Positions 46,040 to 55,445 of a DNA stretch of 64,000 nt are shown piece after piece (position 1 is the stretch's first letter; each line of letters opens with the position of its first letter). Origin of the DNA: Clostridiales bacterium. Its GTDB lineage: Bacteria > Bacillota > Clostridia > Lachnospirales > Lachnospiraceae. The stretch lies in NCBI GenBank assembly GCA_012523775.1, contig JAAYTK010000019.1:1-64000 (forward strand), read 5' to 3'. Below the pieces are notes generated by a model. The model was not told the DNA's origin, ran no database searches, and saw nothing but the letters and a program-made list of their open reading frames with translations. The position numbers and the translations under genes were made by a program.

Positions 46040-46927
46040 ATGGATATTAATATGGAATACTATAAAATATTTTATTATGTGGCTAAGGAGGGGAGCTTCA
46101 CAAAGGCCGGTGAGGAGCTTTGTGTTTCACAGCCTGCCGTGAGCCAGTCAATAAAGAGTCTGGAGGAAAGCCTTGGCACAAAGCTGTTCATGAGGGTTCC
46201 TAAAGGGGTCAAGCTGACACCGGAAGGGGAAGCCTTATATTCCTATGTAAAGCGTGGCTATGAATATATCAGGCTTGGAATAGAGCAGTTCAAGAAGATG
46301 CTGGATCTTGAGCATGGTGAAATCAGAATCGGTGCCAGTGATATGACTTTGCAGTTTTATCTTCTGCCTTATCTGGAGCGTTTTCATGAGAAGTATCCCA
46401 ATATTAAGGTAATAGTAACGAATGCGCCTACTCCCAGTACACTCGGACTTCTTTATGACGGAAAAATAGATTTTGGATTGGTCAGTGAGCCGTTTCAGGC
46501 AAAAGCGGGGATAAAATATAAAAGAGTAAAGAAGATTAAAGATATCTTTGTAGCCGGCAGTAAATTCAGAAATCTTAAGGGAAGGATTATGGAATACAAG
46601 GATTTGGAAAGACTACCGATCATAAGTCTGGAGCATAATACCAGTACGAGAAGATACGTTAATGATTTTCTGGAGGCAAATCATGTTATACTTAATCCGG
46701 AGTTTGAACTCGCCACCAGTGATATGATTGTTAAATTCGCGGTGAGAAATCTGGGAATCGGATGTGTGGTAAAGGATTTCGCAGATGAGGATTTAAAGAA
46801 TGGTAATCTTTTTGAACTGCAGTTTAGTAACAGCATACCTGAAAGAAACATCTGTATTGTAACCAGTAAACATAATCCTATATCGGAGGCAGCCCACAGG
46901 CTTCTGGATATGCTGAATACACTATAA
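46040..46927 (+). CDS. LysR-type transcriptional regulator
   Basis: A 295-residue LTTR. The winged HTH at about 1-60 includes YYKIFYYVAKEGSFTKAGEE and CVSQPAVSQSIKSLEESLG. The C-terminal effector domain (about 90-290) has EIRIGASDMTLQFYLLPYLE. The start at 46040 is set by AAGGAG eight bases upstream; a longer frame from 46007 lacks a site. It sits 14 bp before the dUTPase gene. It is a paralogue of the LTTR at 61167-62039 (both begin MDIN..YYK/LYK). The effector is unknown. Confidence 0.88.
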   Translation: MDINMEYYKIFYYVAKEGSFTKAGEELCVSQPAVSQSIKSLEESLGTKLFMRVPKGVKLTPEGEALYSYVKRGYEYIRLGIEQFKKMLDLEHGEIRIGASDMTLQFYLLPYLERFHEKYPNIKVIVTNAPTPSTLGLLYDGKIDFGLVSEPFQAKAGIKYKRVKKIKDIFVAGSKFRNLKGRIMEYKDLERLPIISLEHNTSTRRYVNDFLEANHVILNPEFELATSDMIVKFAVRNLGIGCVVKDFADEDLKNGNLFELQFSNSIPERNICIVTSKHNPISEAAHRLLDMLNTL

Positions 46928-46941
46928 TTTTAGGAGGAGAC

Positions 46942-47439
46942 ATGAAACGAATAGCACAATTTGAAAAAGTAAGCAGGGAAAGATTTAACAAGGATTGGTT
47001 TGGCGTGTTTTCATCTGACGCCAATCATATTTACGATGAAATAAAACTCCCTAAGAGGGCAACATCAGGTTCCGCAGGCTATGATTTTTACAGTCCTATG
47101 ACATTTAGCCTTGAACCGGGAGAGACAATACTCATACCTACCGGTATTCGTGTTAGGATAGAGGACGGCTGGGTACTGAAATGCTATCCCAGGAGCGGGT
47201 TGGGCTTCAAATACCGTCTGCAGCTTAACAATACCGTTGGTATTATAGACAGTGATTATTATAATTCCGATAACGAGGGGCATATATTCTGCAAGTTGAC
47301 AAATGACAGCAATGAAGGAAAAACGGTAAATATAGAAAAGGGAAGCGGCTTTATGCAGGGTATCTTCATTGAATACGGGATTACTTATGATGACGATACT
47401 GTCGATGTCAGAAATGGTGGCTTTGGAAGCACAACGTAA
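46942..47439 (+). CDS. dUTPase (deoxyuridine triphosphate nucleotidohydrolase)
   Basis: A 165-residue trimeric-type dUTPase that removes dUTP and makes dUMP. The motifs appear in order: GSAGYDFYS, PRSGLGFK, NNTVGIIDSDYYN, the QGIFIEYGITYDDD segment and a C-terminal RNGGFGST. Motif III reads IIDSDYYN rather than the usual IDxDYxG, and an N-terminal extension of about 35 residues is present. AGGAGG precedes the ATG. Linkage to a LysR gene is unusual for a housekeeping dUTPase. Confidence 0.8.
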   Translation: MKRIAQFEKVSRERFNKDWFGVFSSDANHIYDEIKLPKRATSGSAGYDFYSPMTFSLEPGETILIPTGIRVRIEDGWVLKCYPRSGLGFKYRLQLNNTVGIIDSDYYNSDNEGHIFCKLTNDSNEGKTVNIEKGSGFMQGIFIEYGITYDDDTVDVRNGGFGSTT

Positions 47440-47441
47440 TC

Positions 47442-47471
47442 GGTACCTGGTACATTCCGAAATTTGTCGAA
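47442..47471 (+). repeat. Left copy of a 30-nt repeat flanking putP
   Basis: GGTACCTGGTACATTCCGAA then ATTTGTCGAA. An inverted copy with 25 of 30 positions identical lies at 49274-49303. It starts two bases after the dUTPase stop. GGTACC is palindromic, as in REP-like elements. Confidence 0.7.
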
Positions 47472-47530
47472 AAACAACTATATAATTAAATACTTCTGCA
47501 TAGTAGAGTGATATCACATTAATTTAATAC

Positions 47531-47559
47531 TGTACAAATGTATAATTATGTACTATAAT
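47531..47559 (+). promoter_or_regulatory. Putative putP promoter
   Basis: TGTACA (47531-47536) and TATAAT (47554-47559) with a 17-bp spacer. GTACA...TGTAC flank the spacer as an inverted repeat, a possible operator. The -35 is weak. Confidence 0.5.
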
Positions 47560-47598
47560 AGCGGTTATAAGTGGTAATTAATTGAAGGGAGACAGGGT

Positions 47599-49161
47599 AT
47601 GGGAGATAAAGTTCAATATATTATTGCAATGACTGCGTATATTGGTGCAGTTATAGTGATTGGTTTTCGCTATGCAAGAAGAGCAAGTGAAAGCACTGCC
47701 AATTACCTGATAGGTGGAAGATCCTTAGGACCATGGGTAACAGCCATGGCTGCAGAAGCCTCTGATATGAGTGGTTGGTTACTGATGGGGCTACCCGGTG
47801 TAGCATATTGGTGTGGTTTAGGAGAAGCCATATGGACCGCAATAGGTTTACTTATCGGTACATATCTCAACTGGTTGTTTGTGGCGAAAAGACTTCGTAC
47901 ATATTCCCAGGTTGCAGGAAATGCTATAACAATTCCTGATTTCTTAAGTAATCGTTTTAAAGAGAATAAGAAAATCATACTTACGATTGCCGCACTTTTT
48001 ATTCTGGTATTTTTCTGTGTATATGCATCCAGCTGCTTCGTTACGGTAGGAAAGCTTTTTAGCACCCTATTCGAAGCGGATTATGTATATATGATGCTCT
48101 TGGGAGCGGTTTTCGTTGTTGTGTATACTTTCATAGGTGGATTTCTCGCAGAGAGCGCATCTGATTTTATGCAGGGAATAGTGATGTTTATAACATTAGG
48201 TGTTGTTGTTATAGTTGGATTAATAAAAGTAGGGGGTATCTCTGAGGTAATAGAGAATGCCAAGGCCATACCGGGCTTCCTGGATTTCTTTGGTGTGGCA
48301 GGTCCTCAGATGGCAGATGGAGTACAACAGGTATCTGCCGGCAAACCGTTGTTTGGTGAAGCCGTAAAATATGGCCCTTTGGTCATTATATCGACCCTTT
48401 CATGGGGACTCGGATACTTTGGAATGCCTCAGGTTCTTTTGAAATTCATGGCTATAAAGAATCCTAATGAGCTTAAGATGTCCAGAAGAATTGCTACTGT
48501 ATGGTGTGCTATTTCATTATTTGTGGCCGTGTTTATCGGAATAATCGGAAGAGTTTTGTATCCGGATTCATTGCTTACAAATAGTGACTCCGAAAGAATA
48601 TTTATACTAATGTCCAGTAGCTTTTTCATGCCCCTGATTGCAGGACTCATAATGGCGGGAATTCTGGCGGCAACCATAAGCTCATCAGATTCATACCTTT
48701 TAATTGCGGCATCTGCATTTTCTAAGAATATTTATCATGGAATTCTTAAGAAGGATGCGTCAGATAAGCAGGTTCTGGTTATGTCCAGAGTAACATTAAT
48801 CATAATTGCAATTATAGCCGCAATCATAGCACTGGATGAAAACAGCGTTATATTTAAGGTGGTATCATTTGCATGGGCAGGCTTTGGTGCGACCTTCGGA
48901 CCTATTATGCTGTTTAGCCTGTTTTGGAAGAGGGTTACAAGGACCGGTGCCATTGCAGGCATGGTAACAGGAGGTGCCATGGTATTCATATGGAAGCTTC
49001 TTGTAAGACCTCTGGGAGGCATAGTTGATATATATGAGTTGTTCCCTGCATTTGTGTTATCATGCGTAGCTATCGTTATCGCATCATTATTATCCAAAGA
49101 GCCTTCAGAGGAGATACAGAAGGAATTCGAATCTGTTAAGGTATACAGGCATTATGAATAA
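47599..49161 (+). CDS. putP: Sodium/proline symporter PutP
   Basis: A 520-residue secondary transporter of the sodium:solute symporter family with about 13 membrane helices. Signature stretches are ANYLIGGRSLGPWVTAMAAE, ASDMSGWLLMGLPG and the helix with AAEASDMSGW; the later SSSDSYLLIAASAFSKN also matches. It takes up proline with sodium. AAGGGAG precedes the ATG. The gene lies alone between two inverted 30-nt repeats. Confidence 0.9.
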   Translation: MGDKVQYIIAMTAYIGAVIVIGFRYARRASESTANYLIGGRSLGPWVTAMAAEASDMSGWLLMGLPGVAYWCGLGEAIWTAIGLLIGTYLNWLFVAKRLRTYSQVAGNAITIPDFLSNRFKENKKIILTIAALFILVFFCVYASSCFVTVGKLFSTLFEADYVYMMLLGAVFVVVYTFIGGFLAESASDFMQGIVMFITLGVVVIVGLIKVGGISEVIENAKAIPGFLDFFGVAGPQMADGVQQVSAGKPLFGEAVKYGPLVIISTLSWGLGYFGMPQVLLKFMAIKNPNELKMSRRIATVWCAISLFVAVFIGIIGRVLYPDSLLTNSDSERIFILMSSSFFMPLIAGLIMAGILAATISSSDSYLLIAASAFSKNIYHGILKKDASDKQVLVMSRVTLIIIAIIAAIIALDENSVIFKVVSFAWAGFGATFGPIMLFSLFWKRVTRTGAIAGMVTGGAMVFIWKLLVRPLGGIVDIYELFPAFVLSCVAIVIASLLSKEPSEEIQKEFESVKVYRHYE

Positions 49162-49196
49162 AAATTAATTATTATAACAGGGGTTATTTAAAATAT

Positions 49197-49238
49197 AGGA
49201 GGTTACTTATCTACTATTAAGTAAATAAGTAACCTCCT
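49197..49238. terminator. Bidirectional terminator hairpin after putP
   Basis: AGGAGGTTACTTAT and ATAAGTAACCTCCT are perfect 14-nt complements with a 14-nt loop. It lies between convergent genes; the T-run is short (TTATATG). Confidence 0.75.
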
Positions 49239-49273
49239 TATATGCAATAAAATGGTACTATAGTCCCAATTTA

Positions 49274-49303
49274 TTCGACAAAATTCGAGATGTACCTGGT
49301 ACA
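49274..49303 (-). repeat. Right copy of the 30-nt repeat flanking putP
   Basis: Reverse complement reads TGTACCAGGTACATCTCGAA then TTTTGTCGAA, 25 of 30 identical to 47442-47471. It ends two bases before the stop of the aminotransferase gene on the minus strand. Confidence 0.7.
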
Positions 49304-49305
49304 CT

Positions 49306-50400
49306 TTATGAGGTGCTCGTTATAATATCGAGGAGAGCATCATTTTGCTCCGGCTTCATGAAGCAGAATCGAATATATTTGTTATCAAGGAATGGGAAAG
49401 TTGAGCAGTCCCTTATAAGAAATCCTTTCTTTATGGCTGATTCTATCAGCTGAGTTGAGGTAACGTTTTCATTCAGTATCTTAACAAGAACAAAATTGGC
49501 GGTAGGAGTAAAGTATTTTATATTTGGGCAGTCTGCGAGGATTGACCCTACTCTTTTACGCTCAGAGGATATTAATTTTCTGGTTTCTATAATATAATCC
49601 TCGTCAGAAAACATGATCTCACCTGCTATGGCCGCCAGAGAATTTATTGTCCATGGGTTCTTACGCTGATTCATTTCCTTGAGCAGATCTTTGTTGCCAC
49701 AGATTGCATAGCCAAGCCGTAGTCCCGGGGCAGCAAAAAACTTAGATATGCCACGGAGTATGATTATATTATTATAATATTTTGTTAAGGAAACGCTGGT
49801 TATCTGATTAATGTCCTCGACAAATTCCACATAAGTCTCGTCCACCATAACGAATATCCCTTTTTTCTTGCATATATCGAGTATCCTTCGCATATCGCTT
49901 CTGGTGATGGCAGAGGAGGTGGGATTGTTGGGATTACAGATTACGAGCAGATCCACGTCCTTATCCAGTTCTTTTTCCAGGGATTCTATATCTATATTAA
50001 AATTATTCTCTTCCTCGAGTCTGTAATAAAGCGAACATCCGCCTCCCAGCGAAACCTCCCTTTCATATTCGGAATATGTTGGTCCCACAATCAGTGCTTT
50101 TTTAGGATGCTTAATCTGAATGAAAAGGGAAATTAACTCCGTAGAACCGTTCCCTACAATAATATCGTCTGTTTGGGCATTTACATATTCGGCAATTTTC
50201 TTCCTAAGGGAGGTATACTCTCTGTCGGGATAACTTCCTATGGAATCAATATGTTCACATAGGCTCTCCTTAAGCCTTGGTGAAATACCCAAAGGATTGC
50301 CATTTGCAGCAAAATTGATGATATTCTCCTTTTTTATACCGTAGATTTCTTCTATTGTTTCTAAATCACTTCCATGAAAAAGTTTACTATGTCTTATCAT
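49306..50400 (-). CDS. PLP-dependent aminotransferase, HisC/CobD-like
   Basis: A 364-residue fold-type I aminotransferase. It begins HGSDLETIEEIYGIKKENII, then NFAANGNPLGISP, as in CobD and HisC. The PLP-binding Lys is in LRGISKFFAAPGLRLGYAI, with CNPNNPTSS and VDETYVEF before it. It may be a threonine-phosphate decarboxylase-like or histidinol-phosphate aminotransferase-like enzyme; no cobalamin or histidine genes are nearby, so the substrate is open. AGGAGG precedes the ATG. Confidence 0.8.
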   Translation of the reverse strand: MIRHSKLFHGSDLETIEEIYGIKKENIINFAANGNPLGISPRLKESLCEHIDSIGSYPDREYTSLRKKIAEYVNAQTDDIIVGNGSTELISLFIQIKHPKKALIVGPTYSEYEREVSLGGGCSLYYRLEEENNFNIDIESLEKELDKDVDLLVICNPNNPTSSAITRSDMRRILDICKKKGIFVMVDETYVEFVEDINQITSVSLTKYYNNIIILRGISKFFAAPGLRLGYAICGNKDLLKEMNQRKNPWTINSLAAIAGEIMFSDEDYIIETRKLISSERKRVGSILADCPNIKYFTPTANFVLVKILNENVTSTQLIESAIKKGFLIRDCSTFPFLDNKYIRFCFMKPEQNDALLDIITSTS

Positions 50401-50571
50401 TGTATCCTCCTGTTCTTATATTACCTATTAGGCTTTGTAGGACTAGATTTTTTTTACATGATGCATTATAATAATTATTAGTGAGTCAAAGGATAGAATT
50501 AATTATTATTTTGTACTTATTATACATTTTTTAAGATAAAAAGCAATGATTACCATACGAGAGGTGATAAA

Positions 50572-53500
50572 TTGAAGGAAAAGATTGAACAATTTGCACG
50601 AGGAGAATTCGAGTATGAGCTTCCTTTCCTTCGCCTTTCAGTAGAGGAAATCGATATAAGCGTGGAGGCGGGCAAACAGTTCGAGGGAAGCTTTATAATA
50701 AGTAATAACGCAGGCAGGACTATGAAGGGTATTCTTTATTCTTCAGAACGACTGCTTACATTAAGCCTTACGGCTTTTAAGGACAAAGAATGCATCGTTA
50801 CATATTGCTTTGATGCCTCCCATCTTAAGCCTTCTGATATGGTAAGCGGAAGTATAACTATCCTAAGTGATTGTGGTGAAATTATATTACCATTTAGGGC
50901 AAATGTAAAGGCACCGGCCATAAGCACATCTATCGGTAAGATTAAAAATCTCTTCGAGTTCGCAAATCTGGCGAGAATGGATTGGACCGAAGCGAAAAAG
51001 GTATTCCGTTCCGAAGAGTTTGAACGGATTATTTTGAAGAATGAGGAAAAATACCATATCATTTATCGTAATCTGTTAAAAAGCATCTCTACCAGTCAAG
51101 CTTTAGAGGAATTCTTGATAGCCGTAAATAAGAAATCAAGAATTAATCTTGGTATTGATAAGACACATCTGGAATATGAAATCCAAGATGAAGATTTTAT
51201 GGATAAGCTTATTCTTACCAAGGATCATTGGGGATATGCTGAAATTCGTGTAAGCACCGACGCTCCGTTTATTTTACTTGAACAGAAGTTTTTATGGGCA
51301 GACCGTTTTATTGGAAGCAATCATCAGATATCATTTGTCATTAGCTCAAAGAATCTCTCCCCCGGCAATAACTATGGTAGGATATGGATAAAAACGGTCC
51401 ATCAGACTATAACTGTTGAAGTAACCTGTAAGAAGAAGAGGGAATTAAATACCGATACCCTTAACTACAGAAAAGACACAAGACTTAATTATGCCTATAC
51501 CAGAAGTTATTTGAATTTTCGTATTGGCAGAATAAGTCTCGATAAATACATCCAGGATATAAAGGCATTATTTACCGGAGCTAATAATCCTGAAAATGAG
51601 ACTATTATAAAATTAGTAAACATACATCTGGCCATTCTCTCGGAAAACAGAAAGATGGCAACCCAGCTATTGGAAGAATTGTCGAAGGAGGAGGCTTCGC
51701 TACGGAAGCGTTCGACCTTTGAATATTGTGCATATCTTTATTTGATGGCGCTTTTTAGGAAGGACGATGAAACCATCCGTTTCGTAACCGATACCATTAG
51801 CAGGTATTATATTAGCGGTAATTATGATTGGAGAATTCTTTGGTTTCTTCTTCTTACCGATAAGCGATACGAGAGAAACCGCAATTATAAACTGGCTGAT
51901 ATCAAGGAGCAGTTTGAAGCGGGATGTCGTACACCAATTCTATATTATGAGGCAATATGCGTATACAATGAGGAGCCTTATTTACTTAGGGATTTGAATG
52001 AATTTGAAATCCATGTAATGAATTATGGTATTAAGAACAATTGCCTAAACACAGATTTGGTGCTTCAATACACTTATCTAGCAGGCAGGCTTAAGAATTA
52101 TGATTCCATTGTATTCAGAGGCCTCGCAAGGCTTTACAGATTGTATGAAAAGGACGAAATACTGTCGGCTATTTGCAGCTTATTGATCAAGGGCTTCAAA
52201 AAGGACAATAAGTATTTTGAATGGTACAACTATGGTGTAAAGGCACAGCTTAGAATTACCGAGCTTTATGAGTATTTCATGTACTCGGTAGATGAGAATA
52301 TGATGGATCCTCTCCCTCAACCGCTGTTGTTATATTTTATTTATAACAGCAGACTGAATGACAGTAAGCGTGCTTATCTGTATGCAAATATTGTTACCAA
52401 CATGAGGGAAAATGAGCAGATATACCATTTATACTATAAGAGAATAGAGGTGTTTGTCCAGGCTCAGTTGGAGGCCAAGAAAATCAGTAAAAATCTTGCG
52501 ATCCTATACAGAGAATTTATGGACAAGCCCGGTTTGCATGGGTGGTTTGCAGAATATCTGCCTGATGTAATGTTTACACAGGAGATACGCTGTGATAATC
52601 CCAATATCGTCAGCGTAGTCGTGGTGCATAAGGAGCTGGAGGAAGAAGTAACGACTGCTCTTAATAACGGCAGAGCATATATACAGCTTTATACTGACAA
52701 TGCCAATATCTTTCTGAATGATACCTTTGGCAACAGATATGCGGTTTCTATAAAATATAATCTGACACCTTTGCTCGACCCGGAGGAGCTCGATGTATTG
52801 GCGATGAATTATGAAAGTCACACGATGCTGCTTCTGCATCTTTTTGATCATTTTCATAGCAACAGAGTGATTAATGAGGCTTCCATTTCATTAAGGAAGT
52901 TTATTCTGAATGTACCGGGCTTTAACGAGGGATACTATACTGAGTGTCTTTTAACCTTAATTGAATATTATTATGATAATTATGATGCAGAGCTTTTGGA
53001 GCTGTATCTGTTGAAATTGGATTTATCAAAAGTAAAGGAGCCATATAGAATCAAATATCTGGAATATATGGTATTACGGGGATATTATGACAAGGCTTTG
53101 GAAGCATTAAGTTATTTTGGAACGGAAGGGATATCTATTAGCAGGCTTTTGAAACTGTGCTCCGGCTGGATATCATATTCGAAGTTGGATAAGAAGGAAG
53201 AGCTTTTGGTATCTTTATGTTACTATATTTATTCTCAGGGAAAATACGACGAGACCATTCTAAACTATTTGGTGAAATACTATAACGGTTCCATAACGGA
53301 GATGACTGCACTATGGCAATCGGCAAGAGATTTCGACATTGATAGCCGTGACCTGGAAGAAAGACTGCTATCACAGATATTATTCACTGAGAGTAATCAT
53401 AATGAGAATTTTGATATATTTTTGAATTATTATGACAACGTGACTAACCATCAGCTTGTCAGAGCGTTTATAACCTATTACGCATACAGATATTTGGTAC

Positions 53501-54123
53501 ATAGTCAGCATATCGATGATAAGCTGTTTCCGATTATACGACGTGAGTTGAATTATGAAGAGAATAATCTCGGTCTGTTGGCTTGGCTTAAGCATAATGC
53601 TGAAGCTGCGAATTTTTCTGAAAATGACATTAGCTTCATTTCATATCATATTGACAGACTGGAGAGGCTAGGAATAATCCTACCGTTTTTCAAAGATTAC
53701 ATGAAGCATGTAAAGCTACCAAAACGCATAACGGACAGATGCTTTGTGGAATATAAGACGAACCCCAGGAAGCAGGTCTTTATACATTATCGTTTGGTTA
53801 AGGATAATGAAGATACGGAGTATATTACCGAACGCATGTCTAATATTCTGCTGGGAGTTCATGTTAAGGAATTTATGCTGTTTTATAACGAGGAGCTTCA
53901 GTACTATATAACAGAGGAATCCGAGGACGAGGTTAGTACGACAAAGATATTCACCATTAAGTGCGATTTAAAAGATACGATACCGGAGAATTCAAAATAC
54001 AACCGTATTAATAAAATGCTAAAAGCACTTGTAATGCAGGATGACTCTACTCTTATTGATATGATGACGGATTATGTGGTATCTGAATATATTGTTGACG
54101 AGTGCTACGAACCGCTAGCTTGA
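50572..54123 (+). CDS. DUF5717 family large protein
   Basis: An 1183-residue protein starting at TTG with GAGAGGTG upstream. The first about 120 residues are beta-rich (VEEIDISVEAGKQFEGSF, then ISNNAGRTMKG), like an Ig or MSP-type domain. A second such module follows at about 210-290. The rest is a long helical-repeat region with many TPR-like helices and Tyr-rich segments. I assign it to DUF5717, a family found in Lachnospiraceae. No membrane segment or signal peptide is seen. It is followed by a DUF5716 gene, a TPR protein and a membrane coiled-coil protein; all four are tightly spaced and co-directional. Function is unknown. Confidence 0.75.
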   Translation: MKEKIEQFARGEFEYELPFLRLSVEEIDISVEAGKQFEGSFIISNNAGRTMKGILYSSERLLTLSLTAFKDKECIVTYCFDASHLKPSDMVSGSITILSDCGEIILPFRANVKAPAISTSIGKIKNLFEFANLARMDWTEAKKVFRSEEFERIILKNEEKYHIIYRNLLKSISTSQALEEFLIAVNKKSRINLGIDKTHLEYEIQDEDFMDKLILTKDHWGYAEIRVSTDAPFILLEQKFLWADRFIGSNHQISFVISSKNLSPGNNYGRIWIKTVHQTITVEVTCKKKRELNTDTLNYRKDTRLNYAYTRSYLNFRIGRISLDKYIQDIKALFTGANNPENETIIKLVNIHLAILSENRKMATQLLEELSKEEASLRKRSTFEYCAYLYLMALFRKDDETIRFVTDTISRYYISGNYDWRILWFLLLTDKRYERNRNYKLADIKEQFEAGCRTPILYYEAICVYNEEPYLLRDLNEFEIHVMNYGIKNNCLNTDLVLQYTYLAGRLKNYDSIVFRGLARLYRLYEKDEILSAICSLLIKGFKKDNKYFEWYNYGVKAQLRITELYEYFMYSVDENMMDPLPQPLLLYFIYNSRLNDSKRAYLYANIVTNMRENEQIYHLYYKRIEVFVQAQLEAKKISKNLAILYREFMDKPGLHGWFAEYLPDVMFTQEIRCDNPNIVSVVVVHKELEEEVTTALNNGRAYIQLYTDNANIFLNDTFGNRYAVSIKYNLTPLLDPEELDVLAMNYESHTMLLLHLFDHFHSNRVINEASISLRKFILNVPGFNEGYYTECLLTLIEYYYDNYDAELLELYLLKLDLSKVKEPYRIKYLEYMVLRGYYDKALEALSYFGTEGISISRLLKLCSGWISYSKLDKKEELLVSLCYYIYSQGKYDETILNYLVKYYNGSITEMTALWQSARDFDIDSRDLEERLLSQILFTESNHNENFDIFLNYYDNVTNHQLVRAFITYYAYRYLVHSQHIDDKLFPIIRRELNYEENNLGLLAWLKHNAEAANFSENDISFISYHIDRLERLGIILPFFKDYMKHVKLPKRITDRCFVEYKTNPRKQVFIHYRLVKDNEDTEYITERMSNILLGVHVKEFMLFYNEELQYYITEESEDEVSTTKIFTIKCDLKDTIPENSKYNRINKMLKALVMQDDSTLIDMMTDYVVSEYIVDECYEPLA

Positions 54124-54151
54124 TACTACTTCAATGATAGGGAGAAATGTA

Positions 54152-55414
54152 ATGGACAATCCTAGAAAACTAATTGTTGGATATGATCTGTGTGAGGATT
54201 ATTCACAGATAAGCTGCTACAGTTATAAGACCTTTGAGCCAATACAGATATGCCCGGCTGAGGATGAGGAGAATCCTATGATTCCGACTGTTCTTTGTCA
54301 GAGGAGTGATACGGGAATCTGGTTATATGGTAATGAGGCTATCAGCTGTGCAAAGGAAGGTTCAGGGATTATTGCCGATAAATTATTACATAAGCTTAAG
54401 CACAAAGAAGAGATGACGATTCTCGGTCAACAATACAGTGCGGTATCTCTGTTGGAGAAATTCTTAAGAAAGACTCTGACGTTGATTAAAAATCATTTTC
54501 CTACGGAAACCATTACTAAGATAGTGGTTACTCTTCATGAAATGGACCCTATAGTAATTTATGGGGTTTATGAAGCTTTGTATATGCTGGGGATTGAAAA
54601 GGACCGAGCCGACATAATAAGCCATGGCAGCAGCTTCATGTATTATGCCTTAAGTCAGGAAAGAGAGCTGTGGCTTAATGATGTGGGATTATTTGATTTT
54701 AACGACGATGGATTGAGTTATTACCAAATCAGCATAAACAGAAGAGTAAGTCCCATGATTGCAGGAATGGAGAAAAAGGATTATTCGGACACCCTGAATA
54801 AATCGATTTTAAAGAAGAAGAACGTAGATGCCGCATATACCTTTGAAACCATAGCCAATACCGTCTTATACAAGCAAATCGTATCAACCTTATATTTTAC
54901 GGGACGGGGTTTTGAAGGAGACTGGGCCGAAGAATCCATGAAGAGTTTATGTGTGGGGCGAAGGGTTTTCTTGGGACAGAACCTTTTTTCAAAGGGTGCC
55001 TGTTATGCTGCTAAGGAGCAGGCAGGGGATGAAAAGCTCGGTAATATTATTCTTTTAAATAATGAGATGATAGTAAGCTCAATATGGATAAGGGCTTATG
55101 TGGATGGGATTATTCAGGATGTGCTGTTATCCAATGCGGCGGTACCATGGTATGAGGTAAATAAGGAAGTAGAGGTAATCCCCTTTGAGGCCAACGATAT
55201 GGAGATAATTATCCGAAATATAATGACTAAGGAAATCATCAGAGAGAGAATACCTTTACATAACCTTCCTGATAGACCTGAGCGTATGACCAGGCTGAAC
55301 GTAAACGTCATGTGCCAGGACAAAACCAAATTAAAGCTAACCATTACAGATTTAGGCTTTGGAGATATTTATCCTGCTACGGGAAAGGTAGCCGAATATT
55401 TATTAGACATATAA
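54152..55414 (+). CDS. DUF5716 family protein with actin/Hsp70-like features
   Basis: A 420-residue protein. It begins KLIVGYDLCEDYSQISCYSY, which resembles the first phosphate loop of actin/Hsp70 ATPases. LPYDNP-type features are absent, but VGLFDFNDDGLSYYQISINR near residue 185 fits the second phosphate loop. A mid-domain has TITKIVVTLHEMDPIV. I assign it to DUF5716 and infer a possible actin-like fold; the catalytic residues are not confirmed. The start at 54152 is set by AGGGAG eight bases upstream; an ATG at 54134 lacks a site. It lies 28 bp after the DUF5717 gene. Confidence 0.7.
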   Translation: MDNPRKLIVGYDLCEDYSQISCYSYKTFEPIQICPAEDEENPMIPTVLCQRSDTGIWLYGNEAISCAKEGSGIIADKLLHKLKHKEEMTILGQQYSAVSLLEKFLRKTLTLIKNHFPTETITKIVVTLHEMDPIVIYGVYEALYMLGIEKDRADIISHGSSFMYYALSQERELWLNDVGLFDFNDDGLSYYQISINRRVSPMIAGMEKKDYSDTLNKSILKKKNVDAAYTFETIANTVLYKQIVSTLYFTGRGFEGDWAEESMKSLCVGRRVFLGQNLFSKGACYAAKEQAGDEKLGNIILLNNEMIVSSIWIRAYVDGIIQDVLLSNAAVPWYEVNKEVEVIPFEANDMEIIIRNIMTKEIIRERIPLHNLPDRPERMTRLNVNVMCQDKTKLKLTITDLGFGDIYPATGKVAEYLLDI

Positions 55415-55445
55415 AAGCTTAACGTAAGATAAGTGAGGATAAATC

